64,000 nt of DNA from Solicola gregarius (GTDB lineage Bacteria; Actinomycetota; Actinomycetes; Propionibacteriales; Nocardioidaceae): positions 2,356,001-2,420,000 of the forward strand of contig NZ_CP094970.1 in assembly GCF_025790165.1 (NCBI RefSeq), in the 5' to 3' direction. The position numbers were made by a program, and so were the translations under genes. Below the pieces are notes generated by a model. The model saw nothing but the letters and a program-made list of their open reading frames with translations, did no database searches and was not told the origin of the DNA. Below are positions 55,199 to 63,853 of the stretch, piece after piece (the stretch's first letter is position 1; the number at the start of each line of letters is the position of its first letter).

Positions 55199-56122
55199 CT
55201 AGCGCCGCCAGCGCAGGGAGTCTATCGGAGTGAGGGTGGCGAGGGTCGCCTCGGGTCGGCAGCAGAATCGGATCGGTGCGAACGGCGATGTTCCGAGGCC
55301 CGCGGAGACGTGTAGCCACGACGCGGCGTTGCCGTCGGTCGCGTGCAGATTGAGGCCGCGGGCGCGCGCGCGGTCGAGATCGCAGTTGGTCACGAGCGCA
55401 CCGGCGTACGGGAGACGGACCTGTCCGCCATGGGTGTGTCCGGCGAAGATGACGGGGTAGCCGGCGGTGTTCATCGCGTCGAGCACCCGCAGGTACGGGG
55501 CGTGGGCGACGCCGATCGCGAGGTCGGCATCGGCCGGCGCGGGGCTCTCGATCGAGCCCAGATCGTCGTACTCGAGATGCGGGTCGTCGACGCCCGCGAA
55601 CGCCAGCTCGAGATCCCCGACCTTGAGCCGCGCCGAGGCGTTGTCGAGATCCAGCCAGCCACGGGTGGTGAACGCGTCCCGCAGCTCACGCCACGGCAGA
55701 TCGGCGACCCTGCGCGTACGCCCGCCGCTGTGTCGCCACAGGTAGCGCAACGGGTTCTTCGCGATGGGCGAGAAGTAGTCGTTCGAGCCGAAAACGAAGA
55801 CGCCGGGAACGTCGAGGAGATCTCGGTACGCCGACAGCACCGGCGCGACCGAATCGAGGTGCGCGAGGTTGTCGCCGGTGTTGACGACCAGGTCGGGATC
55901 GAGGTCGATCAGCTCGCGGATCCACCGCTGCTTCGCGCGCTGCCCCGGAGTCAGATGCACATCGGACAGGTGCAACACCTTGACCGGACGCGCGCCCGGC
56001 GGCAGCACCGGTATGTCGACGCGTCGTACCGTGAACGCCGTCCGCTCGTAGCCCAGCGAGTACGCGAGCGCGCCGACGCCGAGCGCGGCGCCGCCGACAA
56101 GGGTCCTCGTGAGCGGCTTCAC
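55199..56122 (-). CDS. Metallophosphoesterase, YaeI-like
   Basis: A 307-residue calcineurin-like phosphoesterase. An N-terminal hydrophobic stretch (LVGGAALGVGALAYSLGY) is probably a membrane anchor. Metal-binding motifs are LSDVHL, VVNTGDN, FGSNDYF in place of GNHE, and the C-terminal FAGHTHGGQ. Homologues act on phosphodiesters, including lipid A precursors and nucleotides; the substrate here is unknown. In mycobacteria the same gene lies next to ponA2; here QcrB and YqeY genes come between. Confidence 0.92.
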   Translation of the reverse strand: MKPLTRTLVGGAALGVGALAYSLGYERTAFTVRRVDIPVLPPGARPVKVLHLSDVHLTPGQRAKQRWIRELIDLDPDLVVNTGDNLAHLDSVAPVLSAYRDLLDVPGVFVFGSNDYFSPIAKNPLRYLWRHSGGRTRRVADLPWRELRDAFTTRGWLDLDNASARLKVGDLELAFAGVDDPHLEYDDLGSIESPAPADADLAIGVAHAPYLRVLDAMNTAGYPVIFAGHTHGGQVRLPYAGALVTNCDLDRARARGLNLHATDGNAASWLHVSAGLGTSPFAPIRFCCRPEATLATLTPIDSLRWRR

Positions 56123-56179
56123 CCGCCCAGCCTGTCACACCCATGTCACAAAACCGGCCGCTGATCGGTCTGTATTGGT

Positions 56180-57892
56180 ATGAGCGTCGAAAGCAGTAGT
56201 GCGCCCAGGGCCGAGGGCGCGCGGATAGAGGAGAGTGGCTTCGGCAGGAAGGCGGGTGGGCCCGTCGCCTGGCTCGAAGACCGGACCGGCGGGGCGCGAG
56301 CCCTGAAGCCGTTCATACGCAAGGTCTTCCCCGACCACTGGTCGTTCATGCTCGGCGAGATCGCGCTGTGGAGCTTCGTCGTACTGCTGCTGACCGGCGT
56401 CTTTCTGACGCTGTGGTTCGACCCGAGCGCAACCGAGACCGTGTACGACGGGTCGTACGCGCCGCTGCGTGGCGTCGAGATGTCCGCGGCGTACGAGTCG
56501 ACCCTGAACATCTCGTTCGACATCCGCGGTGGCCTGCTGATGCGCCAGATCCACCACTGGTCGGCGATGCTGTTCCTCGCCGCGATGCTGATCCACATGC
56601 TGCGGGTGTTCTTCACCGGCGCGTACCGCAAGCCACGCGAGCTGAACTGGCTGCTCGGCGTCGGACTATTCGCGGTCGGGCTGCTCGAGGGCTTTGCCGG
56701 CTACTCGCTTCCCGACGATCTGCTGTCGGGAACCGGGCTGCGCATCGCCGACGGCATCGTCCGCTCGATCCCGATCGTCGGGTCGTACCTCGAGTTCTTC
56801 CTGTTCGGCGGCGAGTTCCCCGGCGACGCGGTGATCCCTCGGCTGTACATCCTGCATGTCTTGTTGCTGCCGGCGGTGCTGCTCGCGCTGGTCGGCGGTC
56901 ACCTGATCCTGACCTTCTTCCACAAGCACACGCACTGGGCCGGACCGGGGCGTACGGAGAAGAACGTCGTGGGCTACCCGTTCCTGCCGGTCTACGTGGC
57001 GAAGACGTCGGGGTTCTTCTTCATCGTGTTCGGTGTGACGGCCCTGATGGGTGCGCTCATCCAGATCAACGCGATCTGGAACTACGGCCCGTACGACCCG
57101 TCGCAGGTCAGCGCGGGCGCGCAGCCGGACTGGTACCTGGGCTGGCTCGAGGGCGCCCTGCGGATCATGCCCGGCACCGAGTGGACGATCTTCGGCTGGA
57201 CGTTCAGCTGGAACGTTTTCGTACCCTCGGTGATCGTGCCCGGGATCCTGTTCACGGTTCTCGCGCTCTATCCGTTCGTGGAGCAGTGGCTCACCGGTGA
57301 CCGACGGACGCATCACGTACTCGAACGCCCGCGCAACAACCCCACGCGTACGGCGTTCGGTGTCGCCGGGATCACCTGGTACGGCATCCTGTGGGCGGCC
57401 GGCGGAAACGACGTACTCGCCGTCACCTTCCACCTCGACATCTTCGCGATCACCTGGGCCGCACGGATACTGGTGTTCGTCGGCCCGGTGGTCGCCTTCC
57501 TCGTCACCAAGCGGATCTGCATCGGACTACAGCGCCGCGATGCCGAACAGGTCCTCCACGGGTACGAGACCGGCATCATCGAGCGCTCGCCGGACGGCGG
57601 ATACACCGAGCGGCACGCCGCATTGTCGGGCGAGCGCGCGTACGAGCTGACCGCGCACGAGCGCCCAGAGGTGGAGGGGATGCCGGAGGACGTCGACGAC
57701 AACGGCGTACGCGCGCCGCAGTCTCGGAAGGCAAAGGTACGCGCGCGGCTGTCGCGTTTCGCTTACGGCGACGTCGTCGAGAAGCCGACCCGCGAGGAGT
57801 TCGAGTCGGACGTCGAGCACCGCGCCGAGATCGAGACGTCCGACGACGAGTTCAGCGGAGTCAGCGAGACGGGTGTCCCCCGCAGCGACTGA
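56180..57892 (+). CDS. Orphan cytochrome b subunit QcrB-like
   Basis: A 570-residue membrane protein of the cytochrome bc1-type complex. Haem-ligand histidines lie in RQIHHWSAMLFLAAMLIHML and YILHVLLLPAVLLALVGGHLIL. The quinol-oxidation loop PDWYLGW replaces PEWY, as in actinobacterial QcrB. A long hydrophilic C-terminal tail of about 120 residues follows the last helix. No qcrA or qcrC gene is nearby, so this is probably a second copy of QcrB outside the main qcrCAB operon. It is divergent from the metallophosphoesterase, 57 bp apart. Confidence 0.9.
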   Translation: MSVESSSAPRAEGARIEESGFGRKAGGPVAWLEDRTGGARALKPFIRKVFPDHWSFMLGEIALWSFVVLLLTGVFLTLWFDPSATETVYDGSYAPLRGVEMSAAYESTLNISFDIRGGLLMRQIHHWSAMLFLAAMLIHMLRVFFTGAYRKPRELNWLLGVGLFAVGLLEGFAGYSLPDDLLSGTGLRIADGIVRSIPIVGSYLEFFLFGGEFPGDAVIPRLYILHVLLLPAVLLALVGGHLILTFFHKHTHWAGPGRTEKNVVGYPFLPVYVAKTSGFFFIVFGVTALMGALIQINAIWNYGPYDPSQVSAGAQPDWYLGWLEGALRIMPGTEWTIFGWTFSWNVFVPSVIVPGILFTVLALYPFVEQWLTGDRRTHHVLERPRNNPTRTAFGVAGITWYGILWAAGGNDVLAVTFHLDIFAITWAARILVFVGPVVAFLVTKRICIGLQRRDAEQVLHGYETGIIERSPDGGYTERHAALSGERAYELTAHERPEVEGMPEDVDDNGVRAPQSRKAKVRARLSRFAYGDVVEKPTREEFESDVEHRAEIETSDDEFSGVSETGVPRSD

Positions 57893-57923
57893 CCTCCACC
57901 GGCCGGTGGTGGATACTGGCGGC

Positions 57924-58385
57924 ATGGCTGAGCTGAAGCAACGACTACGCGACGATCTGACCACTTCGATCAAGGCACGCGACTCGCTGCGTTCATCGAC
58001 TCTGCGCATGACGCTGTCGGCGATCACGAACGCCGAGGTCGCGGGCAAGCAGGCCAAGGAGCTCACCGACGCCGAGGTGCTCGACGTACTCGGCAAGGAG
58101 CAGAAGAAGCGCCGCGAGGCAGCGGAGGCGTTCGACGGCGCCGGTCGAGGCGAGCTCGCCGCCAAGGAGCGCGACGAGGCCGCGATCCTGGCGGAGTACC
58201 TTCCGCAGCCGCTCACCGATGCCGACGTCACGGCGATCGTGACCGATGCGATCGAGTCGACCGGCGCTGCCGGTGAGGGCATGCGGGCAATGGGCAAGGT
58301 GATGGGCGTGGTTCAGCCGCAGGTCAAGGGCCGCGCGGACGGCTCCGCCGTCGCCGCCGAGGTCAAGAAGCAGCTAGGGGCGTAG
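57924..58385 (+). CDS. GatB/YqeY domain protein
   Basis: A 153-residue helical YqeY-type protein: LKQRLRDDLTTSIKARDSLRSSTLRMTLSAITNAEV, KQKKRREAAEAF-like EQKKRREAAEAF, and EAAILAEYLPQPLTD. It is related to the tail domain of the amidotransferase GatB and is thought to interact with tRNA; its role is unproven. ATG 57924 gives the family start; an upstream frame overlaps qcrB. It belongs to the conserved ponA2 neighbourhood. Confidence 0.93.
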   Translation: MAELKQRLRDDLTTSIKARDSLRSSTLRMTLSAITNAEVAGKQAKELTDAEVLDVLGKEQKKRREAAEAFDGAGRGELAAKERDEAAILAEYLPQPLTDADVTAIVTDAIESTGAAGEGMRAMGKVMGVVQPQVKGRADGSAVAAEVKKQLGA

Positions 58386-58391
58386 GTCGAG

Positions 58392-58847
58392 GTGCGACAT
58401 TCGATCGTTCTCTCGGCGGCGACCGTCGCTCTCGCGACCGTTCCCGCAGGAGGTGCCGACGGCGCATCTACTGCTCATGGCACGACACGAGAAATACGGT
58501 ACGAGTGTCCGAAGTACGAGGTTTTCGGCAACTATGCGATCCGCGGCTCGTCCGGCAGGAAGGTCGGCCTTCTGCGGGCAAAGTTCAGCTGGGACTTCAA
58601 CTCGACGTGCGTGGCATTTTCGTCCGCGGTCTACCGGCACCGTTGGCACCGGATGTCCATCAAGCTCTGCGGCGACGCCGAGTTCGACAACTGCCGGCCG
58701 CGCGTCAGTCGGCGAGCGAAACGCCACCTGCCGAGACAGTTCTTCCCGAGCATCGACTGCGTCTACGCGAAGGTGTCGATCAAGAGCCCGGCCGGGCGTG
58801 AGCTCGTCCGACGGCGCGATCGCGTCCTCGAGCTTGCGTGTGGGTGA
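58392..58847 (+). CDS. Secreted Cys-containing hypothetical protein
   Basis: A 151-residue protein with a Sec signal peptide (MRHSIVLSAATVALATVPAG, cleavage near GADGASTA). The mature part has six cysteines (YECPKYEV, NSTCVAF, IKLCGDAEFDNC, SIDCVY, LACG), which suggests three disulfides outside the cell, and is basic. No family is recognised. The GTG start is 6 bp after yqeY. It is convergent with the PBP gene, 33 bp apart. Confidence 0.75.
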   Translation: MRHSIVLSAATVALATVPAGGADGASTAHGTTREIRYECPKYEVFGNYAIRGSSGRKVGLLRAKFSWDFNSTCVAFSSAVYRHRWHRMSIKLCGDAEFDNCRPRVSRRAKRHLPRQFFPSIDCVYAKVSIKSPAGRELVRRRDRVLELACG

Positions 58848-58880
58848 CGTCACCGACTCGTGACGGCGGGGGCCGACCCG

Positions 58881-61136
58881 TCACCAGAGGTCGGGGATGC
58901 CCAGGGCGCTGAAGCCCTGACGGTGGTTCTGGTTCTGCAGCAGCCCGCCCTGCGGGCCGTTGCCGCCGCCGTTATTGTTGCCGCCGCCGTTATTGTTGCC
59001 GCCGCCGTTGTTGTTGCCTCCGCCGTTGTTACCGCCGCCGTTGCCGTTATCGGTCTCGGGCGGTGGCGCGTACGGGGTGTCGACCGGTGCGGAGCCAAGG
59101 CTGCCGGGTGCGCGGAACACCTTGTCGGGGAGCCACTTCTGGATGATGTTCATCGACTTGTACCACATCGGTCCCGCCAGCGAGCTGCCGCCGACCTGGT
59201 CGAAGGCGATGTACGAGCCGCGCAGCGTGACGCCGGAGAGCGTTCGCTGGGTTCCGTCATCGTTCGCTCCGGCGAGCATCGACGATGTCACGAGGTTGGG
59301 CGTGTAGCCCATGTACCAGACGGCCTTGTTGTCCGTCGTCGTCCCGGTCTTCGCGGCCGACGACTGACCGAGCAGTAAGGATGCTCCGAAACCGCTCGGT
59401 GACTGGACATAGCTGAGCATCTGGTTCATCGAGTCGGCCGCGGCCTTCGGCATCACCCGTTTGCATTCGGGGTCGTACTTATTGACGACCTCGCCATCGC
59501 GGTCGAGCACCCGGGATACGGGATGCGCCTCGCAGTACCTTCCCCGAGCCGGGAAAGTCGCGTACGCGGCCGCCATATCGAGCGGGCTGACATCGACGAC
59601 GCCGAGCGTGAATGAAGGCACCCTGAACCGATCGGCGAACTCGATGCCCATGCTGCGCGCGGCCTTCATCGTTGGGCAGAGGCCGACGAGCGCTTCGAGC
59701 TGGGCGAAGTAGGTATTGACCGACTGTGGCAGAGCAACGGACATCGGGTACCCGCCGGCGCCCGTCGAGTTGCTGACTGGCCAGGAACCCGTGCCACCGC
59801 CATCACAGGTGTAGTACGTGCCCGCAGGCTGATAGAGATTCTGCGGAGAATTGAAGTACGTGCTCGTCGGGTATCCGGCCTTCAGAGCGGCAGCTGCCGT
59901 AAAGGCCTTGAACGTCGAACCCGCCTGGAAGCCGTTCGCTCCGCCGAGGTCCTTGGGAACCGTGTAGTTGATATATGTCTGGCCGGTCTTGGTATTTCGG
60001 CCCATCGGCCGCGACTGCGAAAGCGCCCGAACCTCGCCGGTGCCGGGTTCGACCGACGCCTGCGCGCCGATCGCCTGGTCGGTAGCACCGACTGTGCTGG
60101 TGACCGCACGATCGGTCGCGCGCTGGAAGCGCAGATCGAGGTTCGTCTCGATCGTCAGGCCGGAGGTGTCGATCGCCCGGGCCCGCTCCTTCGGCGTGTC
60201 GCCGAACTCCGGATCCTGCATCAGGTAGCGGCGCACGTAGTCGCAGTAGAACGGCGCGTCGGTGCTGACGCAGCCGTTGCTGTACTGGGTCGGCTTGAGC
60301 AGCAGCGGCTGGCCGATCAGCTTGTCGACCTTCGAGTCCTGGAGCTTGTCGAGCTCGGCCATCCGGGCGAGCACCGTGTTGCGCCGGGTGAGTGCGGCCT
60401 GCGGATACTTCGTGGGGTCGTACGCGACCGGGTTCTTCACCAGACCGGCGAGCGTCGCTGCCTGGCGTGCGTCCAGATCGGCGGGTGCGACGGAGAAGTA
60501 GTGCCGCGCGGCGGCGTCGATGCCATACGCGCCGTCGCCGAAGTACGCGATGTTCAGGTAGCTCTCGAGGATTTCCTTCTTGGTGTGGTTCTGCTCGTAC
60601 GCCATCGCGTACTTGAGCTCACGCAGCTTGCGGCCGTAGCTGTCGTCGATCGCGGCGAGGCGCTCTTTCCTGGTGTCGGCCTGCTGCACCAGGATCATCT
60701 TGACCAGCTGCTGGGTGATCGACGACCCGCCCTGGACGGAGTTGCCGATCGAGTTGCTCACGAACGCACGGAAGGTGCCCTGCACGTCGATCGGGCCGTG
60801 CTCGTAGAAGCGGTAGTCCTCGATCGAGAGGATGGCGTCCTGCATGACCGGTGCGACATCGCTGAGCGGGACGCTGTGCCGGTTCTGCTCGTAGAAGTAC
60901 GCGATGGTGTTGCCGTGGACGTCCTTGACGACGGTGCGCTCCGGAGTCGGCTGCTCACGGAGGGCGAGCGGGAGGCTCTTGAAGCCGTCGGCGAGGCTGT
61001 TCGAGCCCATGCCGAGCAGGCTCGCTACCGGGATCAGCAGACCGGCGACGAGTACTCCACAGAAGACGCTCACGAGCGCCATCACCGACACCGTTCGCAG
61101 CGCGCCCATCCCGGTGTCGTTCCGAGTCAAAGGCAT
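58881..61136 (-). CDS. ponA2: Bifunctional class A penicillin-binding protein, PonA2-like
   Basis: Peptidoglycan glycosyltransferase and transpeptidase, 751 residues. An N-terminal anchor (VMALVSVFCGVLVAGLLIPVASLLG) precedes the GT51 domain with catalytic E106 (SIEDYRFYEHGPID) and GGSSITQQLVKM. The transpeptidase domain has STFK (407-410), SVN (472-474) and KTG (596-598). Instead of a PASTA domain the C-terminus is an Asn/Gly repeat tail (about 690-735). ATG 61134-61136 was chosen; the longer frame crosses the promoter. Divergent from whiB4 as in mycobacteria, where ponA2 has roles in stress and hypoxia survival. Confidence 0.93.
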   Translation of the reverse strand: MPLTRNDTGMGALRTVSVMALVSVFCGVLVAGLLIPVASLLGMGSNSLADGFKSLPLALREQPTPERTVVKDVHGNTIAYFYEQNRHSVPLSDVAPVMQDAILSIEDYRFYEHGPIDVQGTFRAFVSNSIGNSVQGGSSITQQLVKMILVQQADTRKERLAAIDDSYGRKLRELKYAMAYEQNHTKKEILESYLNIAYFGDGAYGIDAAARHYFSVAPADLDARQAATLAGLVKNPVAYDPTKYPQAALTRRNTVLARMAELDKLQDSKVDKLIGQPLLLKPTQYSNGCVSTDAPFYCDYVRRYLMQDPEFGDTPKERARAIDTSGLTIETNLDLRFQRATDRAVTSTVGATDQAIGAQASVEPGTGEVRALSQSRPMGRNTKTGQTYINYTVPKDLGGANGFQAGSTFKAFTAAAALKAGYPTSTYFNSPQNLYQPAGTYYTCDGGGTGSWPVSNSTGAGGYPMSVALPQSVNTYFAQLEALVGLCPTMKAARSMGIEFADRFRVPSFTLGVVDVSPLDMAAAYATFPARGRYCEAHPVSRVLDRDGEVVNKYDPECKRVMPKAAADSMNQMLSYVQSPSGFGASLLLGQSSAAKTGTTTDNKAVWYMGYTPNLVTSSMLAGANDDGTQRTLSGVTLRGSYIAFDQVGGSSLAGPMWYKSMNIIQKWLPDKVFRAPGSLGSAPVDTPYAPPPETDNGNGGGNNGGGNNNGGGNNNGGGNNNGGGNGPQGGLLQNQNHRQGFSALGIPDLW
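58962..59052 (-). repeat. 18-bp tandem repeats in the PBP tail
   Basis: Coding repeat of GGGNNN-type units: 18-bp copies at 58962-58979, 58980-58997 and 58998-59015, followed by a shorter 15-bp copy and degenerate ones. Such arrays often differ in copy number between strains. Confidence 0.8.
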
Positions 61137-61328
61137 GGCTACGAGGGTACGCGACGGCTGAGACCTTGTCGCATCACGAGCGTCACACACAGTTATGGCC
61201 CATTCGGGCCATAGGAAATGGTCATGCGTGGTCTGCCCCGTGTGGCGTACACCACGTAGGTTCAACCTCGGCGCCATAAGGCGTCGTCGCGAGGCCACGG
61301 GAGCCGGCCTCAGAGGGGCGAGAACACA

Positions 61329-61625
61329 ATGACGTGGATCGATGACTGGGTGCGATCGGCGGCCTGTCAATCGCAGGGCCCGGACGCGTTGTTCGTACGG
61401 GGTGCGGAGCAGAACCGCGCGAAACAGGTGTGCCGGGCGTGTCCGGTACGCGCGGAGTGCCTCGCCGAAGCGCTGGACAACGAGATCGAGTGGGGGGTCT
61501 GGGGCGGCATGACCGAGCGGGAGCGGCGCGCGCTGCTGCGGCGCCGCCCGAACGTCACCTCGTGGCGGACTCTGCTTGAAGCGGCCCGTGAAGAGTCCGC
61601 CACGGCCCCTGCGGCCGCCGGCTGA
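61329..61625 (+). CDS. whiB4: WhiB-family regulator, WhiB4-like
   Basis: A 98-residue iron-sulfur transcription factor. Cluster ligands are C13, C35, C38 and C44, followed by the WhiB signature GVWGGMTERERR (56-67) and a basic C-terminal segment (RRRP). WhiB4 of mycobacteria is an oxygen-sensitive redox regulator. The assignment rests on position: it is divergent from ponA2 and beside the ArsA-type pair, as Rv3681c is beside Rv3682, Rv3679 and Rv3680. ATG 61329 has a GAGGGGCGAG ribosome site. Confidence 0.9.
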   Translation: MTWIDDWVRSAACQSQGPDALFVRGAEQNRAKQVCRACPVRAECLAEALDNEIEWGVWGGMTERERRALLRRRPNVTSWRTLLEAAREESATAPAAAG

Positions 61626-61662
61626 CGCCAGCGAGTCTTCACCGACCCCGAAACGGCCGCGG

Positions 61663-62880
61663 CTACGACGCGAGTCGCTCGCCGATCAGCCGGAGGCCGT
61701 CCAGATCGTGCACGTCGCCGGCGAGAGCGGGCACCGGCACGATCGGCACCGCGGGGTGGGCGCCCGCGAACCGACGGCGCAGCCGCGACTCGCGGGCCTG
61801 CGCTCGTACGCGGTCGGCGTGTGCGCGCAGCAGGGCGGCGACAACCGGGCCGTCGCCTGCGGATTCGTCGAGACGTCGGGCGGCCGACTCCGCTTCGGCC
61901 TCGTCGACGGCGTCCGTGCTCGGTACCGTCACGCGATTGAGCACCAGCCCGGCGAGCGGCATGCGCTCCTCTGTCAGCCGTTCGACGAAGTACATCGCCT
62001 CGCGCAGCGCGTCGTTCTCCGGCGATGCCACGACGACGAACGCCGTCTCTGGTGCCTGCAGCAGCGCGTACGTCGCCTCCGCGCGCTGCCGGAAGCCACC
62101 GAACAGGGTGTCGAACGCCGCGACGAACGTCTGTACGTCGGTGAGGATCTGCGCGCCGAGCACCTTGTTGAGCGCTCCCGTGACCATGCCGAACCCCGCC
62201 GTGAGGAAACGGGCGGGACCGCGCGCGGGCGTCAGGAGCAGCTTGATGAACCGCCCGTCGAGCAACGACGACAGGCGCTCGGGTGCGTCGAGGAAGTCGA
62301 GCGCCGACCGCGACGGCGGTGTGTCGACGACGATGAGGTCCCAGCGACCGCCCTCGACCGCATCGGCGTGCAGCTGGCCGAGCTTCTCCATCGCCATGTA
62401 CTCCTGGGTGCCGGCGAACGAGCTCGACAGCGCGATGTAGAAGGGGTTCTGCAGGATCTGCTTCGCCTTCTCCGGCGACGCGTGCGCCTCGACGACCTCG
62501 TCGAAGGTGCGCTTCATATCGAGCATCATCGCGTCGAGGGACCCCCCGTTTGCTCCCGCGTCACGCACCGGGCGGGGTACGTTGTCGAGCTCCGTCAACC
62601 CCATGGACTGCGCAAGCCGGCGGGCCGGATCGATGGTCAGAACGCACACCTTGCGGCCCTGCTCCGCCGCGCGCAGGGCGAGCGCGGCCGACGTCGTCGT
62701 CTTGCCGACGCCGCCCGAGCCGCAACAGACGATGATCCTCGTCTCGCGATCCGCGATGAGCGCGTCGGCGTCGAGTACGTCGCCCGTGCCGTCGCCATCG
62801 CCCGGTCGGCTCCAGCCGCCGTACCGGTGTCGTTCGCGGGGCGTACCCGTGCGCGGCGACGTCCGCGATCGCGGGCTCAT
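61663..62880 (-). CDS. ArsA/Get3-family ATPase (Rv3680-like)
   Basis: A 405-residue P-loop ATPase with deviant Walker A CGSGGVGKTT (53-62), the signature IVVDTPPSRSALDFLDAPERL for switch I, and TIDPARRLAQSMG. It is one single-domain ArsA homologue of a pair; in mycobacteria these two form a complex, and export of small anions or membrane-protein handling has been suggested. The N-terminal 40 residues are Arg- and Gly-rich. Its ATG overlaps the true stop of the first ATPase (ATGA), indicating a coupled pair. Confidence 0.9.
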   Translation of the reverse strand: MSPRSRTSPRTGTPRERHRYGGWSRPGDGDGTGDVLDADALIADRETRIIVCCGSGGVGKTTTSAALALRAAEQGRKVCVLTIDPARRLAQSMGLTELDNVPRPVRDAGANGGSLDAMMLDMKRTFDEVVEAHASPEKAKQILQNPFYIALSSSFAGTQEYMAMEKLGQLHADAVEGGRWDLIVVDTPPSRSALDFLDAPERLSSLLDGRFIKLLLTPARGPARFLTAGFGMVTGALNKVLGAQILTDVQTFVAAFDTLFGGFRQRAEATYALLQAPETAFVVVASPENDALREAMYFVERLTEERMPLAGLVLNRVTVPSTDAVDEAEAESAARRLDESAGDGPVVAALLRAHADRVRAQARESRLRRRFAGAHPAVPIVPVPALAGDVHDLDGLRLIGERLAS

Positions 62881-63844
62881 CCGATGCCTTCCTCACGGAG
62901 GACCTCGGCGAGCTGGTAGACCGCACCGAGGTCGACGTCGTCCAGAAGCCGGGGAGCTCGTGCACCGGGCGGTCGATGCCCGCGAGAATCGTGCGCTGCT
63001 CGTCCTGTAGCTCCTGGCGCAGTACGTCGGCCGCGCCCCCGGCCAGTAAGGCGTCGGCGACCGGGCCGTCGGCCGGAAGACCCTCGGTCGCCAGCACCTT
63101 GCGTACGGCTGCGGTGTCGAGGTCGCGGAGCCGCTCACGACTGGCGGCGTCGAGTGCCGCGCGGCGTACCTGGTTGACGAACACCCGACCAACCGGCAGC
63201 TCGGCCTCGCGCAGCTCCGCGATGGCGTCGAGCGTCTCCTGCACGGGCATCTCCTCCAGCAGCGTGACGATGTGGACGGCCGTACGCTTCGCGCGCAGCA
63301 ACGTCATGATCGAGTCGGCCTGGCGGCGGATGGGTCCGACCTTGGCGAGCCCGGCGACCTCGCTGTTGACGTTCAGGAAGCGGGCGATCCGACCCGTCGG
63401 CGGCGCGTCGACGACGACGGCGTCGTACACGAACTCGCCGTCGGGCTGGCGTCGGCGAACCGCCTCGTACACCTTCCCGGTCAGCAGTACGTCGCGTACG
63501 CCGGGCGCGATCGTGGTCGCGAAGTCGATGATGCCGAAGCGGTCGAGCGCCTTGCCGGCGCGGCCGAGGCGGTAGAACATCGCGAGGTACTCCAGCAATG
63601 CGGCCTCGGCGTCGATCGCCAGCGCGTACACCTGCCCGCCGTCGGGACTCGACGCGACGAGCCGCTCCTCGTACGGAAGCGGCGGTACGTCGAAGAGCTG
63701 CGCGATGCCCTGGCGGCCTTCGACCTCGCACAGCAGCACATGCCTGCCCTCGCTGGCCAATGTCATCGCAAGGGATGCGGCCACGGTCGTCTTGCCGGTG
63801 CCGCCCTTGCCGGTGACGATGTGCAGGCGCTTGCGGGGTGCCAC
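62877..63844 (-). pseudogene. ArsA/Get3-family ATPase (Rv3679-like) with apparent frameshift
   Basis: The first ATPase of the pair. The frame from ATG 63844 encodes deviant Walker A TGKGGTGKTT (11-20), VVVDAPPTGRIARFLNV and the family's helical region up to DRPVHELP (P298). There the frame goes wrong. As read, it runs through an arginine-rich nonsense tail to 62561. One frame over, the sequence from the CCCC run (62951-62954) reads LLDDVDLGAVYQLAEVLREEGIG and stops at 62877, exactly overlapping the next start (ATGA). A single-base deletion or sequencing error near 62951-62954 is the simplest explanation. The intact protein would have about 320 residues. Confidence 0.8.
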
Positions 63845-63853
63845 GGGTCGAGC

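Noticed and set aside
62561-62876. Extended C-terminus of the first ArsA-type ATPase
   Set aside because: It overlaps the second ATPase in another frame and is Arg-rich nonsense; the true end is one frame over at 62877.
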